Below are positions 34,275 through 43,713 of a stretch of DNA of 64,000 bases, one piece after another. Under the pieces are notes generated by a model, which ran no database searches, was not told the DNA's origin, and saw only the letters and a program-made list of their open reading frames with translations. Location of the stretch: the NCBI RefSeq assembly GCF_005434915.1, contig NZ_SKCG01000003.1, positions 1 to 64,000 on the forward strand, given 5' to 3'. The stretch's first letter is position 1, and the number at the start of each line of letters is the position of its first letter. This stretch comes from Aurantiacibacter suaedae. Its GTDB lineage: Bacteria > Pseudomonadota > Alphaproteobacteria > Sphingomonadales > Sphingomonadaceae. A program made the position numbers and the translations under genes.

Positions 34275-35594
34275 TTAGTCGGCGAAGGACCGGGCAAAGG
34301 CGGTGTAGCGGACCTCGACCTCGGCCAGATCGGGGCCGCGAAGGCACTCGCGCGTCTGATCGTGCAGCCGTGACCCCTGCCGGGCCAGCAATGCGCGCCG
34401 GGCTGGCGAATCGATCGCATCGGCAGCATGGCGCAGTGTGTCGAACATGACCTTGGTCGCAATCGGGCTGGTCGCGACCGCGCTAGAGATCGCGCCGAAG
34501 CCGCGCTTCACATAGTGGTCGAAGTCGTCGGGCAGCGGATAGACGGTACAATCCGAACCTTCCTCGTCGTCGTGCAAAATCTTGTCGAGATTGCGCGTGC
34601 CAAGTTCGGCGGTTGCCGCGCCGAGCCAGTGAACCGCCGTGATTGCGGTGAACGGATCGTTGATACCGGGCGACAGCGCCCGCAAACCGATCTCGACCAG
34701 CTCGTCGATCAGGAACTGCGGGTCTTGCTCAGGGCTGCGGGCAAAGCCGAAGGTGAAGGCGGCGTGCAGTTTCTCCTCTCGCTCATCGCTGGCCTCGGCA
34801 CTGATTATCTCGCCAAGCGCCATCCCCGGATGCACAAAGTCGCCCGTGCGAACGCACAGCACGAAGCTGCCTCCGGCTTCGCGCATAACGCCCAGCATTT
34901 CCTCGAAGTCGATCAACTGAATATAGCCGGTGCGCTGGGCCAGCAGCGGCTCGCCCGAAGGGCGCGCGCGCGAGTGCTCGGCGGCTGCCTCTTCGGGAAA
35001 CTCGTCGCGCACCATGTGCAACAGACGGCGGCCGATATCGTGCAGCACCTTGTTGATGCGGATGGCCGAGGGCACATGGTTGAGGAAGTAGACCAGCACG
35101 CCGACCGAAATTGCCATCAGGGCATAGGCAACCAGCAGCGACAGCTGCGGCACGAAACCGGGCAGGGGATCGCCCGCAGCGCCGAGGGCCGGTGTTTCGT
35201 CCTCGCCGCGCACGGTGTGCAGCACACTCAAGGCATAAACGAAGGTGCCGATGAAGGTCGCCAGGCTAAGCTGGTTGCCCTTGTCCTCCATGAAGTTGGT
35301 AAGCAGGCGCGGGCCATAGGTGCCGCTGGCATAGGCGACCGCCGCAATCGTGATCGAGAACACGGTGGAGGCGACCCCGATCATCGACCCGGCGATGACC
35401 TGCAACATATTCGATGCGCTTTCAGGCCGCGCCGCGACCACCCAGCTGGCATCGGTCAGCCCTTCGACAAGGCCCGACCGGTCCACCCACACCGAGGCGA
35501 AGGCGAGCAAGGCCGCGCCAATCGCGAATAGCGAAGGGAAGAACCAGTAGTTGGCGGTCAGGCGGGCCCAGAACCAGCGCAGATCGGCTTTCAT
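34275..35594 (-). CDS. DUF2254 membrane protein
   Basis: The 439-residue protein is recognised as DUF2254 by its N-terminal four membrane segments (about 15-165), the conserved F-S-I-T-I-A-A-V-A-Y-A-S-G-T-Y-G-P-R-L-L and N-F-M-E-D-K-G-N-Q segments, and a soluble C-terminal half. The function of the family is unknown. It is in a same-strand run with the lyase gene and nadA, with gaps of 8-15 bp, so these are likely co-transcribed. Confidence 0.88.
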   Translation of the reverse strand: MKADLRWFWARLTANYWFFPSLFAIGAALLAFASVWVDRSGLVEGLTDASWVVAARPESASNMLQVIAGSMIGVASTVFSITIAAVAYASGTYGPRLLTNFMEDKGNQLSLATFIGTFVYALSVLHTVRGEDETPALGAAGDPLPGFVPQLSLLVAYALMAISVGVLVYFLNHVPSAIRINKVLHDIGRRLLHMVRDEFPEEAAAEHSRARPSGEPLLAQRTGYIQLIDFEEMLGVMREAGGSFVLCVRTGDFVHPGMALGEIISAEASDEREEKLHAAFTFGFARSPEQDPQFLIDELVEIGLRALSPGINDPFTAITAVHWLGAATAELGTRNLDKILHDDEEGSDCTVYPLPDDFDHYVKRGFGAISSAVATSPIATKVMFDTLRHAADAIDSPARRALLARQGSRLHDQTRECLRGPDLAEVEVRYTAFARSFAD

Positions 35595-35602
35595 GCCCCT
35601 TG

Positions 35603-36598
35603 TCAGCCTGCCGTTACCGGCCCCAGATCGCCCTTGCCGACCGAGGCGCTGGCCATTTCCAGCATCTTGTCGAGGCTGGCCTTGGCCTTCACCCGAAGGC
35701 CTTCCTCTATCTCGATCCTCGGTTCGAGGTCACGCAAGGCGACGTAGAGTTTCTCCAGCGTATTCAGCGCCATGTAGGGGCAGATATTGCAGTTGCAGTT
35801 GCCGTCGGCCCCCGGTGCGCCGATGAAAGTCTTTTCGGGCAGCGCCTTTTCCATCTGGTGCATGATGTGCGGCTCGGTCGCCACGATCAGCGTGTCGCCC
35901 GGGAAGTCGCGCGCGAAGTTGAGGATCGAGCTGGTCGAGCCGACATGATCGGCATGGTCGATGATGGCGGGCGGGCACTCGGGGTGCGCGGCGACGGGAG
36001 CGCCGGGGTGCTGCGCCTTCAATTTCAGCAGTTCGGTTTCGCTGAAGGCCTCGTGGACGATGCACACACCCGGCCACAGCAGCATTTCGCGGTCGAACTT
36101 GCGGCTGAGCCAGCCGCCCAGGTGCCGGTCCGGGCCGAAGATGATCGGCTGATCCTTGGGGATCTGCTGCAGGATCGTCTCGGCGCTGGATGAGGTGACA
36201 ATGATGTCGCTGAGCGCCTTCACCTCGGTCGAGCAGTTGATGTAGGTGAGCGCGATATGATCGGGATGGCGCGCGCGGAAAGCGGCGAACTTTTCGGGCG
36301 GGCAGCTATCCTCAAGCGAGCAGCCCGCTTCCATGTCCGGCAGTACCACGATCTTTTCGGGGCTGAGGATCTTGGCGGTCTCGGCCATGAACTTCACGCC
36401 GCAAAAGGCGATCACATCGGCATCGGTTTCGGCGGCCTTGCGGCTGAGTTCGAGGCTGTCGCCCACGAAATCGGCCAGATCCTGCAATTCGGGCTTCTGA
36501 TAGTAATGGGCAAGGATCACCGCATTGCGCTCTTTGCGCAAGGCATTGATTTCGTCGATCAGGTCGGTCCCGGCGGGAACTTTGGCAGCGTCGCTCAT
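35603..36598 (-). CDS. nadA: Quinolinate synthase NadA
   Basis: The 331-residue [4Fe-4S] enzyme condenses iminoaspartate with dihydroxyacetone phosphate to quinolinate for NAD synthesis. Signature blocks are A-H-Y-Y-Q near residue 30, G-V-K-F-M-A-E-T-A-K-I-L-S-P-E-K, and D-M-E-A-G-C-S-L. Cluster cysteines fall in I-N-C-S-T-E and N-I-C-P-Y. nadB and nadC, often adjacent elsewhere, are absent. Confidence 0.96.
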   Translation of the reverse strand: MSDAAKVPAGTDLIDEINALRKERNAVILAHYYQKPELQDLADFVGDSLELSRKAAETDADVIAFCGVKFMAETAKILSPEKIVVLPDMEAGCSLEDSCPPEKFAAFRARHPDHIALTYINCSTEVKALSDIIVTSSSAETILQQIPKDQPIIFGPDRHLGGWLSRKFDREMLLWPGVCIVHEAFSETELLKLKAQHPGAPVAAHPECPPAIIDHADHVGSTSSILNFARDFPGDTLIVATEPHIMHQMEKALPEKTFIGAPGADGNCNCNICPYMALNTLEKLYVALRDLEPRIEIEEGLRVKAKASLDKMLEMASASVGKGDLGPVTAG

Positions 36599-36634
36599 GC
36601 GCGAATCCTCATGTGGTCTTTGGGGCGCTGTTTG

Positions 36635-37528
36635 TCAGGCTATGGCCCAGATGTCACCTGAACGCGTGGCGAGGCCGCGCCGTTCCAGATCGATCAGATG
36701 GGCATGGACGCTTTGCCCGGCGGCTGGCCAGAGCTTTTCCGACACGCCCTTGTACATCACCGGCACCAGCGCGGCGATGGAGCGGGCCTCTTCGCCGAGC
36801 AGCTTGACGATCTGCCGCTCGCGCTGGCGGCGATGCCCGGCCATGCCGCGGACCAGCTGCTTGGGCTTTTCGACGGCGGGACCGTGGGCGGGGTAGTAGA
36901 TGCGATCCTCGCGGGCGTAGAGTTTATCCAGGCTGGCCATGTAATCGGCCATGTCGCCATCGGGCGGGACCACCACGCTGGTTGACCAGCCCATCACGTG
37001 ATCTCCGGTGAACAGTGCCCCGCTTTCCTCCAGCGCATAGCACAGGTGGTTCGAGGTGTGCCCCGGCGTGGCGACGGCGGTGAGGGTGAAGCCGGGGCCG
37101 CTGATTTGCTCGCCGTCGGCCAGCGTACGGTCGGGCGCATAGTCCTGATCGAACGGCGCATCGACGCGCGGTTCGTCCGAATGGATGTGCAGCGCCGCGC
37201 AACCGATGATCGGCGCGCCTGTCGCCTGTGCCAAGGGAGCCGCGGCAGGAGAATGGTCGCGGTGGGTGTGGGTGCAGAGGATCGCCACCACCGGCCTCTC
37301 GCCAATGGCGCTGGTGAGCGCGTCGAGGTGGGCGGGGTCGGCCGGGCCGGGATCGATCACCACCACGCCTTCCTCGTCGCCGACCAGATAGGTCTGCGTC
37401 CCGGTGTAAGTGAAGGGCGAGGGATTGGGCGCGAGCACGCGCGCGACCAGCGGCTCAAGCTGTTCGACGTTACCAGTCGGCCATGATGACGGGTCTTGGG
37501 GTTGCGGGGGCAGGGACATGCGCGCCAT
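36635..37528 (-). CDS. MBL-fold metallo-hydrolase
   Basis: The roughly 297-residue protein of the metallo-beta-lactamase superfamily has the zinc motif H-T-H-R-D-H-S-P, a later histidine in T-P-G-H-T-S-N-H and D in F-T-G-D-H-V. The C-terminus (about 240-297) is a winged-helix-like extension as in LACTB2-type endoribonuclease/beta-lactamase-like proteins. Alternative starts are at 37519 and 37528; neither has a strong ribosome site. It is divergent from glpK, whose start is 25 bp away. Confidence 0.85.
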   Translation of the reverse strand: MARMSLPPQPQDPSSWPTGNVEQLEPLVARVLAPNPSPFTYTGTQTYLVGDEEGVVVIDPGPADPAHLDALTSAIGERPVVAILCTHTHRDHSPAAAPLAQATGAPIIGCAALHIHSDEPRVDAPFDQDYAPDRTLADGEQISGPGFTLTAVATPGHTSNHLCYALEESGALFTGDHVMGWSTSVVVPPDGDMADYMASLDKLYAREDRIYYPAHGPAVEKPKQLVRGMAGHRRQRERQIVKLLGEEARSIAALVPVMYKGVSEKLWPAAGQSVHAHLIDLERRGLATRSGDIWAIA

Positions 37529-37553
37529 ATGGCGGCAACGGAGGCGGATTGCC

Positions 37554-39029
37554 ATGAGTGACCGGTACATTCTAGTTCTCGACGAAGGCACCACCAGCAC
37601 GCGGGCCATGCTGTTCACGCTCGATGGAAAGCCAAGCGGCACGGCGCAGGCGGAGCTGAGGCAATTCTATCCGCAAGACGGTTGGGTGGAACATGACGCC
37701 GCCGAGATCTGGGACAAAACGCTCGCCTGCGCGCGCGAAGTCGTGGAGCAGGCTGGCGGGGCCGAGCGCATCGCTGCCATCGGCATCACCAACCAGCGCG
37801 AAACCGTGGTCGCCTGGGACAAGCACACCGGCGAGCCGCTCACCCGCGCTATTGTCTGGCAGGACCGGCGCACCGCCGATTTCTGCGCGCAGCTCAAAGC
37901 GCGTGGGCACGAGGAAACGGTGCGTGGGAAGACCGGCCTGCTGCTCGATCCCTATTTCTCCGCCACCAAGATGCGCTGGATGCTCGACAATGTGCCCGAA
38001 GTGCGCGCGGCGGCAGAGCAAGGCACGCTGGCTTTCGGAACGGTCGAAAGCTGGCTGGTGTGGTGCCTCTCGCAAGGTGAGCGCCACGTCAGCGATGCCA
38101 GCAACGCCAGCCGTTCGCTGCTTCTGCCGCTCGATAGCGACACCTGGGACGAGGGCCTGTGCGATCTGTTCGGCGTTCCGCTGGCCGCGTTGCCGGAGGT
38201 GGTCGATTGCGCCGGAGCCATTGGCGAAACGGCGCCCGAGCTGCTCGGCAAGGCGATCCCGATCTGCGGAATGGCGGGCGATCAGCAGGCCGCTACCATA
38301 GGGCAGGGCTGCCTCGAACCAGGCGCGACCAAGGCGACTTATGGCACCGGCGCTTTCATCCTCGCCAGCACCGGCGCGCAGGTGCCGCACTCGGACAACC
38401 GCTTGCTCGGCACGGTGCTTACGCAAATTGGCGGCACGCGGACCTATGCGCTCGAAGGCTCGGTGTTCGTTGCGGGGAGCCTGATCCAGTATCTGCGCGA
38501 CACCCTCGGCCTGATCGCCAGCGCAGACGAAACCGAAGACCTCGCCCGCAGCGTGGCCGACAGCGGCGGGGTGGTGGTGGTGCCCGCACTCTCTGGGCTA
38601 GGCGCGCCGCACTGGCTCCCGCAAGCACGCGGCAGCATCACCGGGCTCAGCTTTGCCAGCAGCAAGGCGCATGTCGTGCGCGCGGCATTGGAGGCCATGG
38701 CGCACCAGACGCGCGACCTCGCCGCCGCCTTCGCCGCCGACGGCGCACGCTGGCGCGGCATCCGCATCGATGGCGGCATGGCGGCGAACGACTGGATGGC
38801 GCAGGATATCGCCGACATCCTGCAATTGCCTGTTACCCGCCCGCACTTCGTCGAGACAACGGCGCTGGGCGCGGCGATCCTCGCAGCGCTGGGCTGCGGT
38901 GCCTATCCCACGCTGGCCGAGGCCGCCTCCGCGATGACGGGGGCGGCGCGCACCTTCACCCCCGAGATGGACCCGGCTGCCCGCGCCCTGCGGCTGGCGA
39001 ACTGGGAGCGGGCGCTGGCGAAAGTGTGA
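37554..39029 (+). CDS. glpK: Glycerol kinase
   Basis: The 491-residue FGGY-family kinase phosphorylates glycerol to glycerol-3-phosphate. Motifs include L-D-E-G-T-T-S-T-R-A at the start, I-V-W-Q-D-R-R-T, and G-A-T-K-A-T-Y-G-T-G-A-F near 260. The C-terminal A-L-E-A-M-A-H-Q-T-R-D and R-I-D-G-G-M-A-A-N-D-W segments complete it. ATG 37554 is preceded by GGAGGCGG. glpF and glpD are not adjacent. It converges with rcdA. Confidence 0.96.
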   Translation: MSDRYILVLDEGTTSTRAMLFTLDGKPSGTAQAELRQFYPQDGWVEHDAAEIWDKTLACAREVVEQAGGAERIAAIGITNQRETVVAWDKHTGEPLTRAIVWQDRRTADFCAQLKARGHEETVRGKTGLLLDPYFSATKMRWMLDNVPEVRAAAEQGTLAFGTVESWLVWCLSQGERHVSDASNASRSLLLPLDSDTWDEGLCDLFGVPLAALPEVVDCAGAIGETAPELLGKAIPICGMAGDQQAATIGQGCLEPGATKATYGTGAFILASTGAQVPHSDNRLLGTVLTQIGGTRTYALEGSVFVAGSLIQYLRDTLGLIASADETEDLARSVADSGGVVVVPALSGLGAPHWLPQARGSITGLSFASSKAHVVRAALEAMAHQTRDLAAAFAADGARWRGIRIDGGMAANDWMAQDIADILQLPVTRPHFVETTALGAAILAALGCGAYPTLAEAASAMTGAARTFTPEMDPAARALRLANWERALAKV

Positions 39030-39032
39030 TGG

Positions 39033-39527
39033 TCAGCGCGCGGCGAAGGCGCGGTCGATCCGGTTGTGCAGGTTCTCAAGCGCGGGCGGTGCGACTTCGA
39101 ACCCGCGATGAAACGCCTCGTCAAGCCGGGCCAGCCTGTCGTACAAGGAGCAACTGGTTTCGACGACGGCGCGCGCCGGTGCGCTCAGCGCGGCCAGCTC
39201 TTCCGCCGAGCCGAGGGCTTGCGCAGCGGGCAGGCGGCCGAACCGGCGCAGCTGAAACGCGTTCAGCTCGCCGCTGAAATAGGCCCGGAAATTGAGCAAC
39301 CAGGCCATCGCGTGCATCAGCCGCGTCGTGGTGCGCAAGGCTTCGCACGAAAGGGTGAGGCGGGCCGTCGTGCCGCTATCGGCCGCGTCGCCGAGGCTAT
39401 CGGCGCGCAGCGAAGGTTGCGCGGCGCGAGCCGAGGTAAATTCGGCGCGGGCGGCTTCGGTGAGGCACAAGGCCTCTTCATAGAGAGCATCGAGAATTGC
39501 GGGCGAAACGGTTGAAGCATTTTGCAT
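39033..39527 (-). CDS. rcdA: RcdA-like protein (DUF1465)
   Basis: The 164-residue, all-helical protein matches DUF1465, the family of RcdA, an adaptor that helps ClpXP degrade CtrA during the Caulobacter cell cycle. The core E-E-A-L-C-L-T-E-A-A-R, then T-R-L-M-H-A-M-A-W-L-L-N-F-R-A, and L-D-E-A-F-H-R-G-F are visible. The ATG at 39527 is preferred over 39593. Role in cell-cycle proteolysis is by analogy. Confidence 0.85.
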   Translation of the reverse strand: MQNASTVSPAILDALYEEALCLTEAARAEFTSARAAQPSLRADSLGDAADSGTTARLTLSCEALRTTTRLMHAMAWLLNFRAYFSGELNAFQLRRFGRLPAAQALGSAEELAALSAPARAVVETSCSLYDRLARLDEAFHRGFEVAPPALENLHNRIDRAFAAR

Positions 39528-39635
39528 AGCGCTTATCGAGCTAGCGCCCCACCTAGCTCGACGCCAGTAAGGGTTGGCGCGATTTTCCCACAAGCGTAAA
39601 CCTGTCCCACGCGGGAACGATTTTCACCGCTGCGA

Positions 39636-39833
39636 TCAGGCGATGATATCGGGCGTCAAATAGTCGGTAATGGCGGCGATCTGGTCTTTCAGACGCAGCT
39701 TGCGCTTCTTCAGGCGGGCCACCTGCAACAGGTTGGGGCCGCCGCTTTCGGTGAGCGCGGAGATGGCAATGTCGAGGTCGCGATGTTCGACCTGAAGCAT
39801 TGCCAGCGCCTTGCGCATCTCTTCTTCCGTCAT
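39636..39833 (-). CDS. YdcH family protein (DUF465), copy 1
   Basis: The 65-residue helical hairpin has the DUF465 pattern: E-H-R-D-L-D-I-A-I near 17-25, L-Q-V-A-R-L-K-K-R-K-L-R-L-K-D-Q near 38-53. These short proteins are common next to alphaproteobacterial cell-cycle genes; function unknown. It follows the same direction as rcdA (108 bp upstream of it) and is divergent from a second copy at 40069. ATG 39833 is chosen over 39911. Confidence 0.8.
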   Translation of the reverse strand: MTEEEMRKALAMLQVEHRDLDIAISALTESGGPNLLQVARLKKRKLRLKDQIAAITDYLTPDIIA

Positions 39834-40068
39834 GCGGCAACTGTGCCCATTTTCGCAGCGCTCCTCGTGATTGGTGGCGACATATCCTTGCGTTCTACCG
39901 CTTCGCCGCAACCCGTAATTGTCCGTTTAGAACTATTGTGATTTGATGACAATTGCGCGGCTCGCCTCGCATGTACCGGCCCAGCCGAGTCGGCCCATCG
40001 AGGCGGGTTTTCCGCGCGGTCCAACTCGGCCGGGTTTTGTCCGGCCATGGCGAAAGGAGAACAGCCCT

Positions 40069-40224
40069 ATGCAATCTTCCCATGTCAGCGCGCTTCAGCA
40101 AAAGCATGAAGGCCTTGACCGCCGCCTCAAGGAAGAAATGAGCCGCCCGTCGCCCGATGCGTCGCTTGTTCAGGACATCAAGAAAGCCAAGCTAAAGCTT
40201 AAGGAAGAAATCGCGCTGCATTAA
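40069..40224 (+). CDS. YdcH family protein (DUF465), copy 2
   Basis: The 51-residue protein has the same helical hairpin: L-Q-Q-K-H-E-G-L-D-R-R-L, then I-K-K-A-K-L-K-L-K-E-E-I. AAAGGAGA precedes ATG 40069. It is divergent from copy 1 across 235 bp of AT-richer intergenic DNA that must hold both promoters. It lies just before ptsP. Confidence 0.82.
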   Translation: MQSSHVSALQQKHEGLDRRLKEEMSRPSPDASLVQDIKKAKLKLKEEIALH

Positions 40225-40327
40225 CGGCCCGCAAGCGGCGCGCGGTCTTGTCTCCACCTGATTTTTAGGGCGGGGTAAGCCGCGCGCCGATTTGCATTTT
40301 TCGTTTCGTGCTATAGGCATTTCGGTC

Positions 40328-42604
40328 ATGCCGTTGTCCGCCGCCTCTGCCGCTCGCACGATTCTCACCCGGCTGCACGAGGTGATGGCGGCGCGCACCC
40401 ATGCGCAGGCCAAGCTCAACAACGTGGTGGAAGTGATCGGCGAGACGCTCGATAGCGAGGTCTGCTCGGTTTACCTGCTGCGTGAAGGTATGCTCGAACT
40501 GTTCGCCACGCGCGGGCTGAATCAGGCGGCCGTCCATGTCACCCGGCTCGGCGTGGGCGAGGGGCTGACCGGCACCATCGCCCAGAATATCGAGACGCTG
40601 AACCTCGAAGAGGCGGCCACCCACCCCGAATTCCAGTATCGCTCCGAAACCGGCGAGGAACGGTTCCACTCCTTCGCGGGCGTGCCTATCGTGCGGCGCG
40701 AGCGGGCGATTGGCGTGCTCACCGTGCAGCATGTCGAGCCCCGGCTTTACGAAGAGGTGGAGATCGAGGCGCTGCAGACGGTGGCCATGGTGCTGGCCGA
40801 GCTTATCAATCACGCCGGCCTCGTCGATGGCGAGGAGCTGGGCGGGGCCAGCAATGCCCAGACCGGGCAGGCGCAGATCAACGGGCTGATGCTGGTGAAG
40901 GGCCTCACGCGCGGCAAGGCGGTGTTCCACCAGCCGCGCGTCCATATCGAACAGACCGTGGCCGAGGATATCGAGGCCGAGCGCGACCGGGTCTATCAGG
41001 CCTTCGACCGGATGCGCGACCAGATCGAGCAGATGTCGACCCAGGCCGAGTTCGGTGTCGATGGCGAGCACGAGCAGGTGCTCGAAACCTACAAGATGTT
41101 CGCCTACGACGAGGGCTGGAGCCGCCGCATCAACGAGGCGATCGATTCCGGCCTAACCGCCGAGGCCGCGATCGAGCGCGTGCAGCAGCGCACCCGGATG
41201 CGGATGCGCCAGATACAAGACCCGCTGCTGGCTGACCGGATGCACGATCTGGAAGACCTCTCGAATCGCTTGCTGCGGATCGTTTCGGGTAAGGTCGGCA
41301 CGGCGGCGACCAGTGGGCTGACCGGCGATTCCATCCTGATCGCCAAGAACCTCGGCCCGGCGGAGCTGCTCGAATATGACAAGCGCCGGTTGCGCGGGGT
41401 GGTGCTGGAAGAAGGCTCGCTCACTGCGCATGTGGTGATCGTGGCGCGCGCGATGGGCATTCCGGTGGTCGGTCGCCTCAGGAACCTGCGCGGGCTGGTG
41501 CGTGAGGGCGATGAAATTCTCGTCGATGGCGACACCGGGCAGGTCACGCTGCGCCCGACGCAGGCCGTGTCCGATGCTTTCGAGGAACGGCTCGCGCGCA
41601 GCCGCGAGCGGCGGGCAGGCTATGCCAAGCTGCGCGATGTCGAGCCGCGCACCAAGGATGGTGTGCGCATCGAGGTGATGATGAACGCCGGCCTGCGCGA
41701 CGACGTGGCGATGCTCGGCATGACCGGCGCGGACGGCATCGGCCTCTATCGCACCGAGTTCCAGTTCCTCGTCTCCGCCGCATTGCCCGCGCGCGAGCGG
41801 CAGGCGCGGCTTTACCGCGAGGTGCTCGACGCGGCGAAGGGCAAGAAGGTGATCTTCCGCACCGTCGATATCGGGGGTGATAAGAGCCTGCCCTATCTCG
41901 TCAACAAGACCGGCGAGGAAGATGAGAACCCGGCCATGGGCTGGCGCGCGCTACGCCTCTCGCTGGAGCGTGATGGCCTGCTCAAGGCGCAGGCGCGCGC
42001 GCTGCTCGAAGCGGCGGCGGGGCGCGAGCTGAACGTGATGTTCCCGATGGTGTCCGAACCGTGGGAATTCGACGATGCGCGCAAGGTGTTCGAACATCAG
42101 GTCGCCTACCTCAGGATGCGCAAGCACCAGCTGCCGAGCAAGATCAACTACGGTGTGATGCTGGAGGTACCGTCGCTGGCCGAGGTGCTCGACCTGCTGC
42201 TCGACCGGATCGCCTTCGTCTCGATCGGCACCAACGACCTCACGCAGTTCCTGTTCGCGGCTGACCGTTCGAACCCGGCGCTGGCCGAACGGTACGACTG
42301 GCTGAGCCCGGCGATCCTGCGCTTCCTCGCCCGCGTGGTGAAAACCTGCGCGCCGTTCCCGGTCGATGTCGGCGTTTGCGGCGAGATGGGCGGGCGGCGG
42401 CTTGAGGCGCTGGCGCTGATCGGGATCGGCTTGCGGCGGCTGTCGATCACGCCGGCGGCGGTGGGGCCGCTCAAGGAACTGATCCGCAGCATCGATACCA
42501 CCCTGCTTTCGGTGCAGATGGACGAATGGCTGGCCAATCCCCCGGCCGATCTGCGCGGCGCCATGCGCGACTGGGCCGAGGAGCAGGGGATCGAGTTCGA
42601 GTAA
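40328..42604 (+). CDS. ptsP: PTS-Ntr enzyme I (phosphoenolpyruvate-protein phosphotransferase)
   Basis: The roughly 758-residue enzyme I of the nitrogen PTS has an N-terminal GAF domain (about 1-150), an enzyme I N-domain (about 175-300), the phospho-His domain with catalytic H368 (L-T-A-H-V-V-I-V-A-R-A-M) and the PEP-binding TIM barrel (about 440-735; G-L-Y-R-T-E-F-Q-F and D-I-G-G-D-K, ending with C-G-E-M-G-G). It passes phosphate from PEP to NPr and EIIA-Ntr, regulating carbon, nitrogen and potassium. I chose ATG 40328; ATG 40292 is in frame upstream. Confidence 0.95.
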   Translation: MPLSAASAARTILTRLHEVMAARTHAQAKLNNVVEVIGETLDSEVCSVYLLREGMLELFATRGLNQAAVHVTRLGVGEGLTGTIAQNIETLNLEEAATHPEFQYRSETGEERFHSFAGVPIVRRERAIGVLTVQHVEPRLYEEVEIEALQTVAMVLAELINHAGLVDGEELGGASNAQTGQAQINGLMLVKGLTRGKAVFHQPRVHIEQTVAEDIEAERDRVYQAFDRMRDQIEQMSTQAEFGVDGEHEQVLETYKMFAYDEGWSRRINEAIDSGLTAEAAIERVQQRTRMRMRQIQDPLLADRMHDLEDLSNRLLRIVSGKVGTAATSGLTGDSILIAKNLGPAELLEYDKRRLRGVVLEEGSLTAHVVIVARAMGIPVVGRLRNLRGLVREGDEILVDGDTGQVTLRPTQAVSDAFEERLARSRERRAGYAKLRDVEPRTKDGVRIEVMMNAGLRDDVAMLGMTGADGIGLYRTEFQFLVSAALPARERQARLYREVLDAAKGKKVIFRTVDIGGDKSLPYLVNKTGEEDENPAMGWRALRLSLERDGLLKAQARALLEAAAGRELNVMFPMVSEPWEFDDARKVFEHQVAYLRMRKHQLPSKINYGVMLEVPSLAEVLDLLLDRIAFVSIGTNDLTQFLFAADRSNPALAERYDWLSPAILRFLARVVKTCAPFPVDVGVCGEMGGRRLEALALIGIGLRRLSITPAAVGPLKELIRSIDTTLLSVQMDEWLANPPADLRGAMRDWAEEQGIEFE

Positions 42605-42729
42605 AAGCGGCAGAAATGCCCTGATTTAGCTTGGTGCCTCCCTTGACTTGCCGCACGCTTGTCTTTCTTTTGGGACATATGTTGGTCCGGGCCGCCAGGG
42701 TGTGATGCCGAAGGGTCGCAGGTAGGGTA

Positions 42730-43569
42730 ATGACAGAAGACGAAGAGACTTCCGAGGCCGTCAAGGAGACGCCGCCCGCTGGCATCGGCGCACAATTGCG
42801 CGCCGCGCGAAAGGCGCAGGGCAAGTCGCTGGACGATATGGCGGCGACCACGCGCATTGCGACACGCCATATCGAGCATCTCGATAACGGCGAGTTCGAT
42901 CTGCTGCCGGGGCGCATCTACGCCATCGGCTTCGCCAAGACCTATGCCAAGGAAGTGGGCCTCGATCCCGAGGACGTGGCCGATCAGGTCCGCGCCGAAA
43001 TGGGCGAGGAACACTCCGACCACACGAATTACGACGCCACTTTCGAACCGGGCGATCCGGCGCGCGCGCCCGGGCGCAAGCTGTTGTGGTTCTCGATCTT
43101 TGCCGTGGCCTTGCTGCTGGCGGGGCTGTTCGCCTTCGCGCGCGAGCTGTTCGCTCCTGCCGCCGATCTGCCCTCGCTGGTGGAGCAGGAACAGGCCGAA
43201 GAAGCAGCGCAGCGGGCGGCAGCAGTGGCAAGCGAGCAGGTCGCGGCGGAAACGCCGCAGGCAACCGGCGACGTTGCCATCACCGCCGAGGGCGAAGCCT
43301 GGGTGCGCATTGCCGATGGCGAAGGGCGCGTGCTGAAGGAAGAGATTCTGGCCGAGGGCGATAGCTACACCGTGCCCGCCGATGCCGAGAACCCGCAGAT
43401 TTCCACGGCGCGGCCCGATTTGCTGACGATCACGATCGGCGGCAAGCCGGTGCCGAAGCTGGCTGAGGACATGCGCACCTTCATCGACGAGCCGTTCAGC
43501 GCCGCGGCGCTGCTCGCGCGCGGGGAGCAAGCGCAGCCAGAGCCGGGCAGCTCAGCCGCGCCGCGCTAA
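42730..43569 (+). CDS. RodZ-like helix-turn-helix membrane protein
   Basis: The 279-residue protein has an N-terminal HTH_25 domain (about 20-90; L-R-A-A-R-K-A-Q-G-K-S-L, then T-R-H-I-E-H-L-D), one membrane helix near 118-138, and a periplasmic DUF4115 domain (about 190-250; A-W-V-R-I-A-D-G-E-G-R-V-L-K). This is the layout of RodZ, which tethers MreB to the membrane, though sequence similarity is modest. It is near cpoB, another cell-envelope gene. Confidence 0.85.
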   Translation: MTEDEETSEAVKETPPAGIGAQLRAARKAQGKSLDDMAATTRIATRHIEHLDNGEFDLLPGRIYAIGFAKTYAKEVGLDPEDVADQVRAEMGEEHSDHTNYDATFEPGDPARAPGRKLLWFSIFAVALLLAGLFAFARELFAPAADLPSLVEQEQAEEAAQRAAAVASEQVAAETPQATGDVAITAEGEAWVRIADGEGRVLKEEILAEGDSYTVPADAENPQISTARPDLLTITIGGKPVPKLAEDMRTFIDEPFSAAALLARGEQAQPEPGSSAAPR

Positions 43570-43713
43570 GGGTGGTCGGCGCCGGACGCAGTGGCGATTG
43601 GCGGGGGATTGGCACTCCTCGTCTATTTCCCGCTTCGGTTAATCGCCTATCTTGGTAAATGCTGGCATCAGTCCAGCGGGGTCGACATCGAGGCAGGAGG
43701 ATAAGCAAGCACG

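Noticed and set aside
37524-37533. GCCATATGGC palindrome between the metallo-hydrolase and glpK as an operator
   Set aside because: Too short and too near a start codon context to be distinguished from chance.
42148-43530. 460-codon frame opposite ptsP and the RodZ-like gene
   Set aside because: Shadow frame; crosses the boundary of two real genes.
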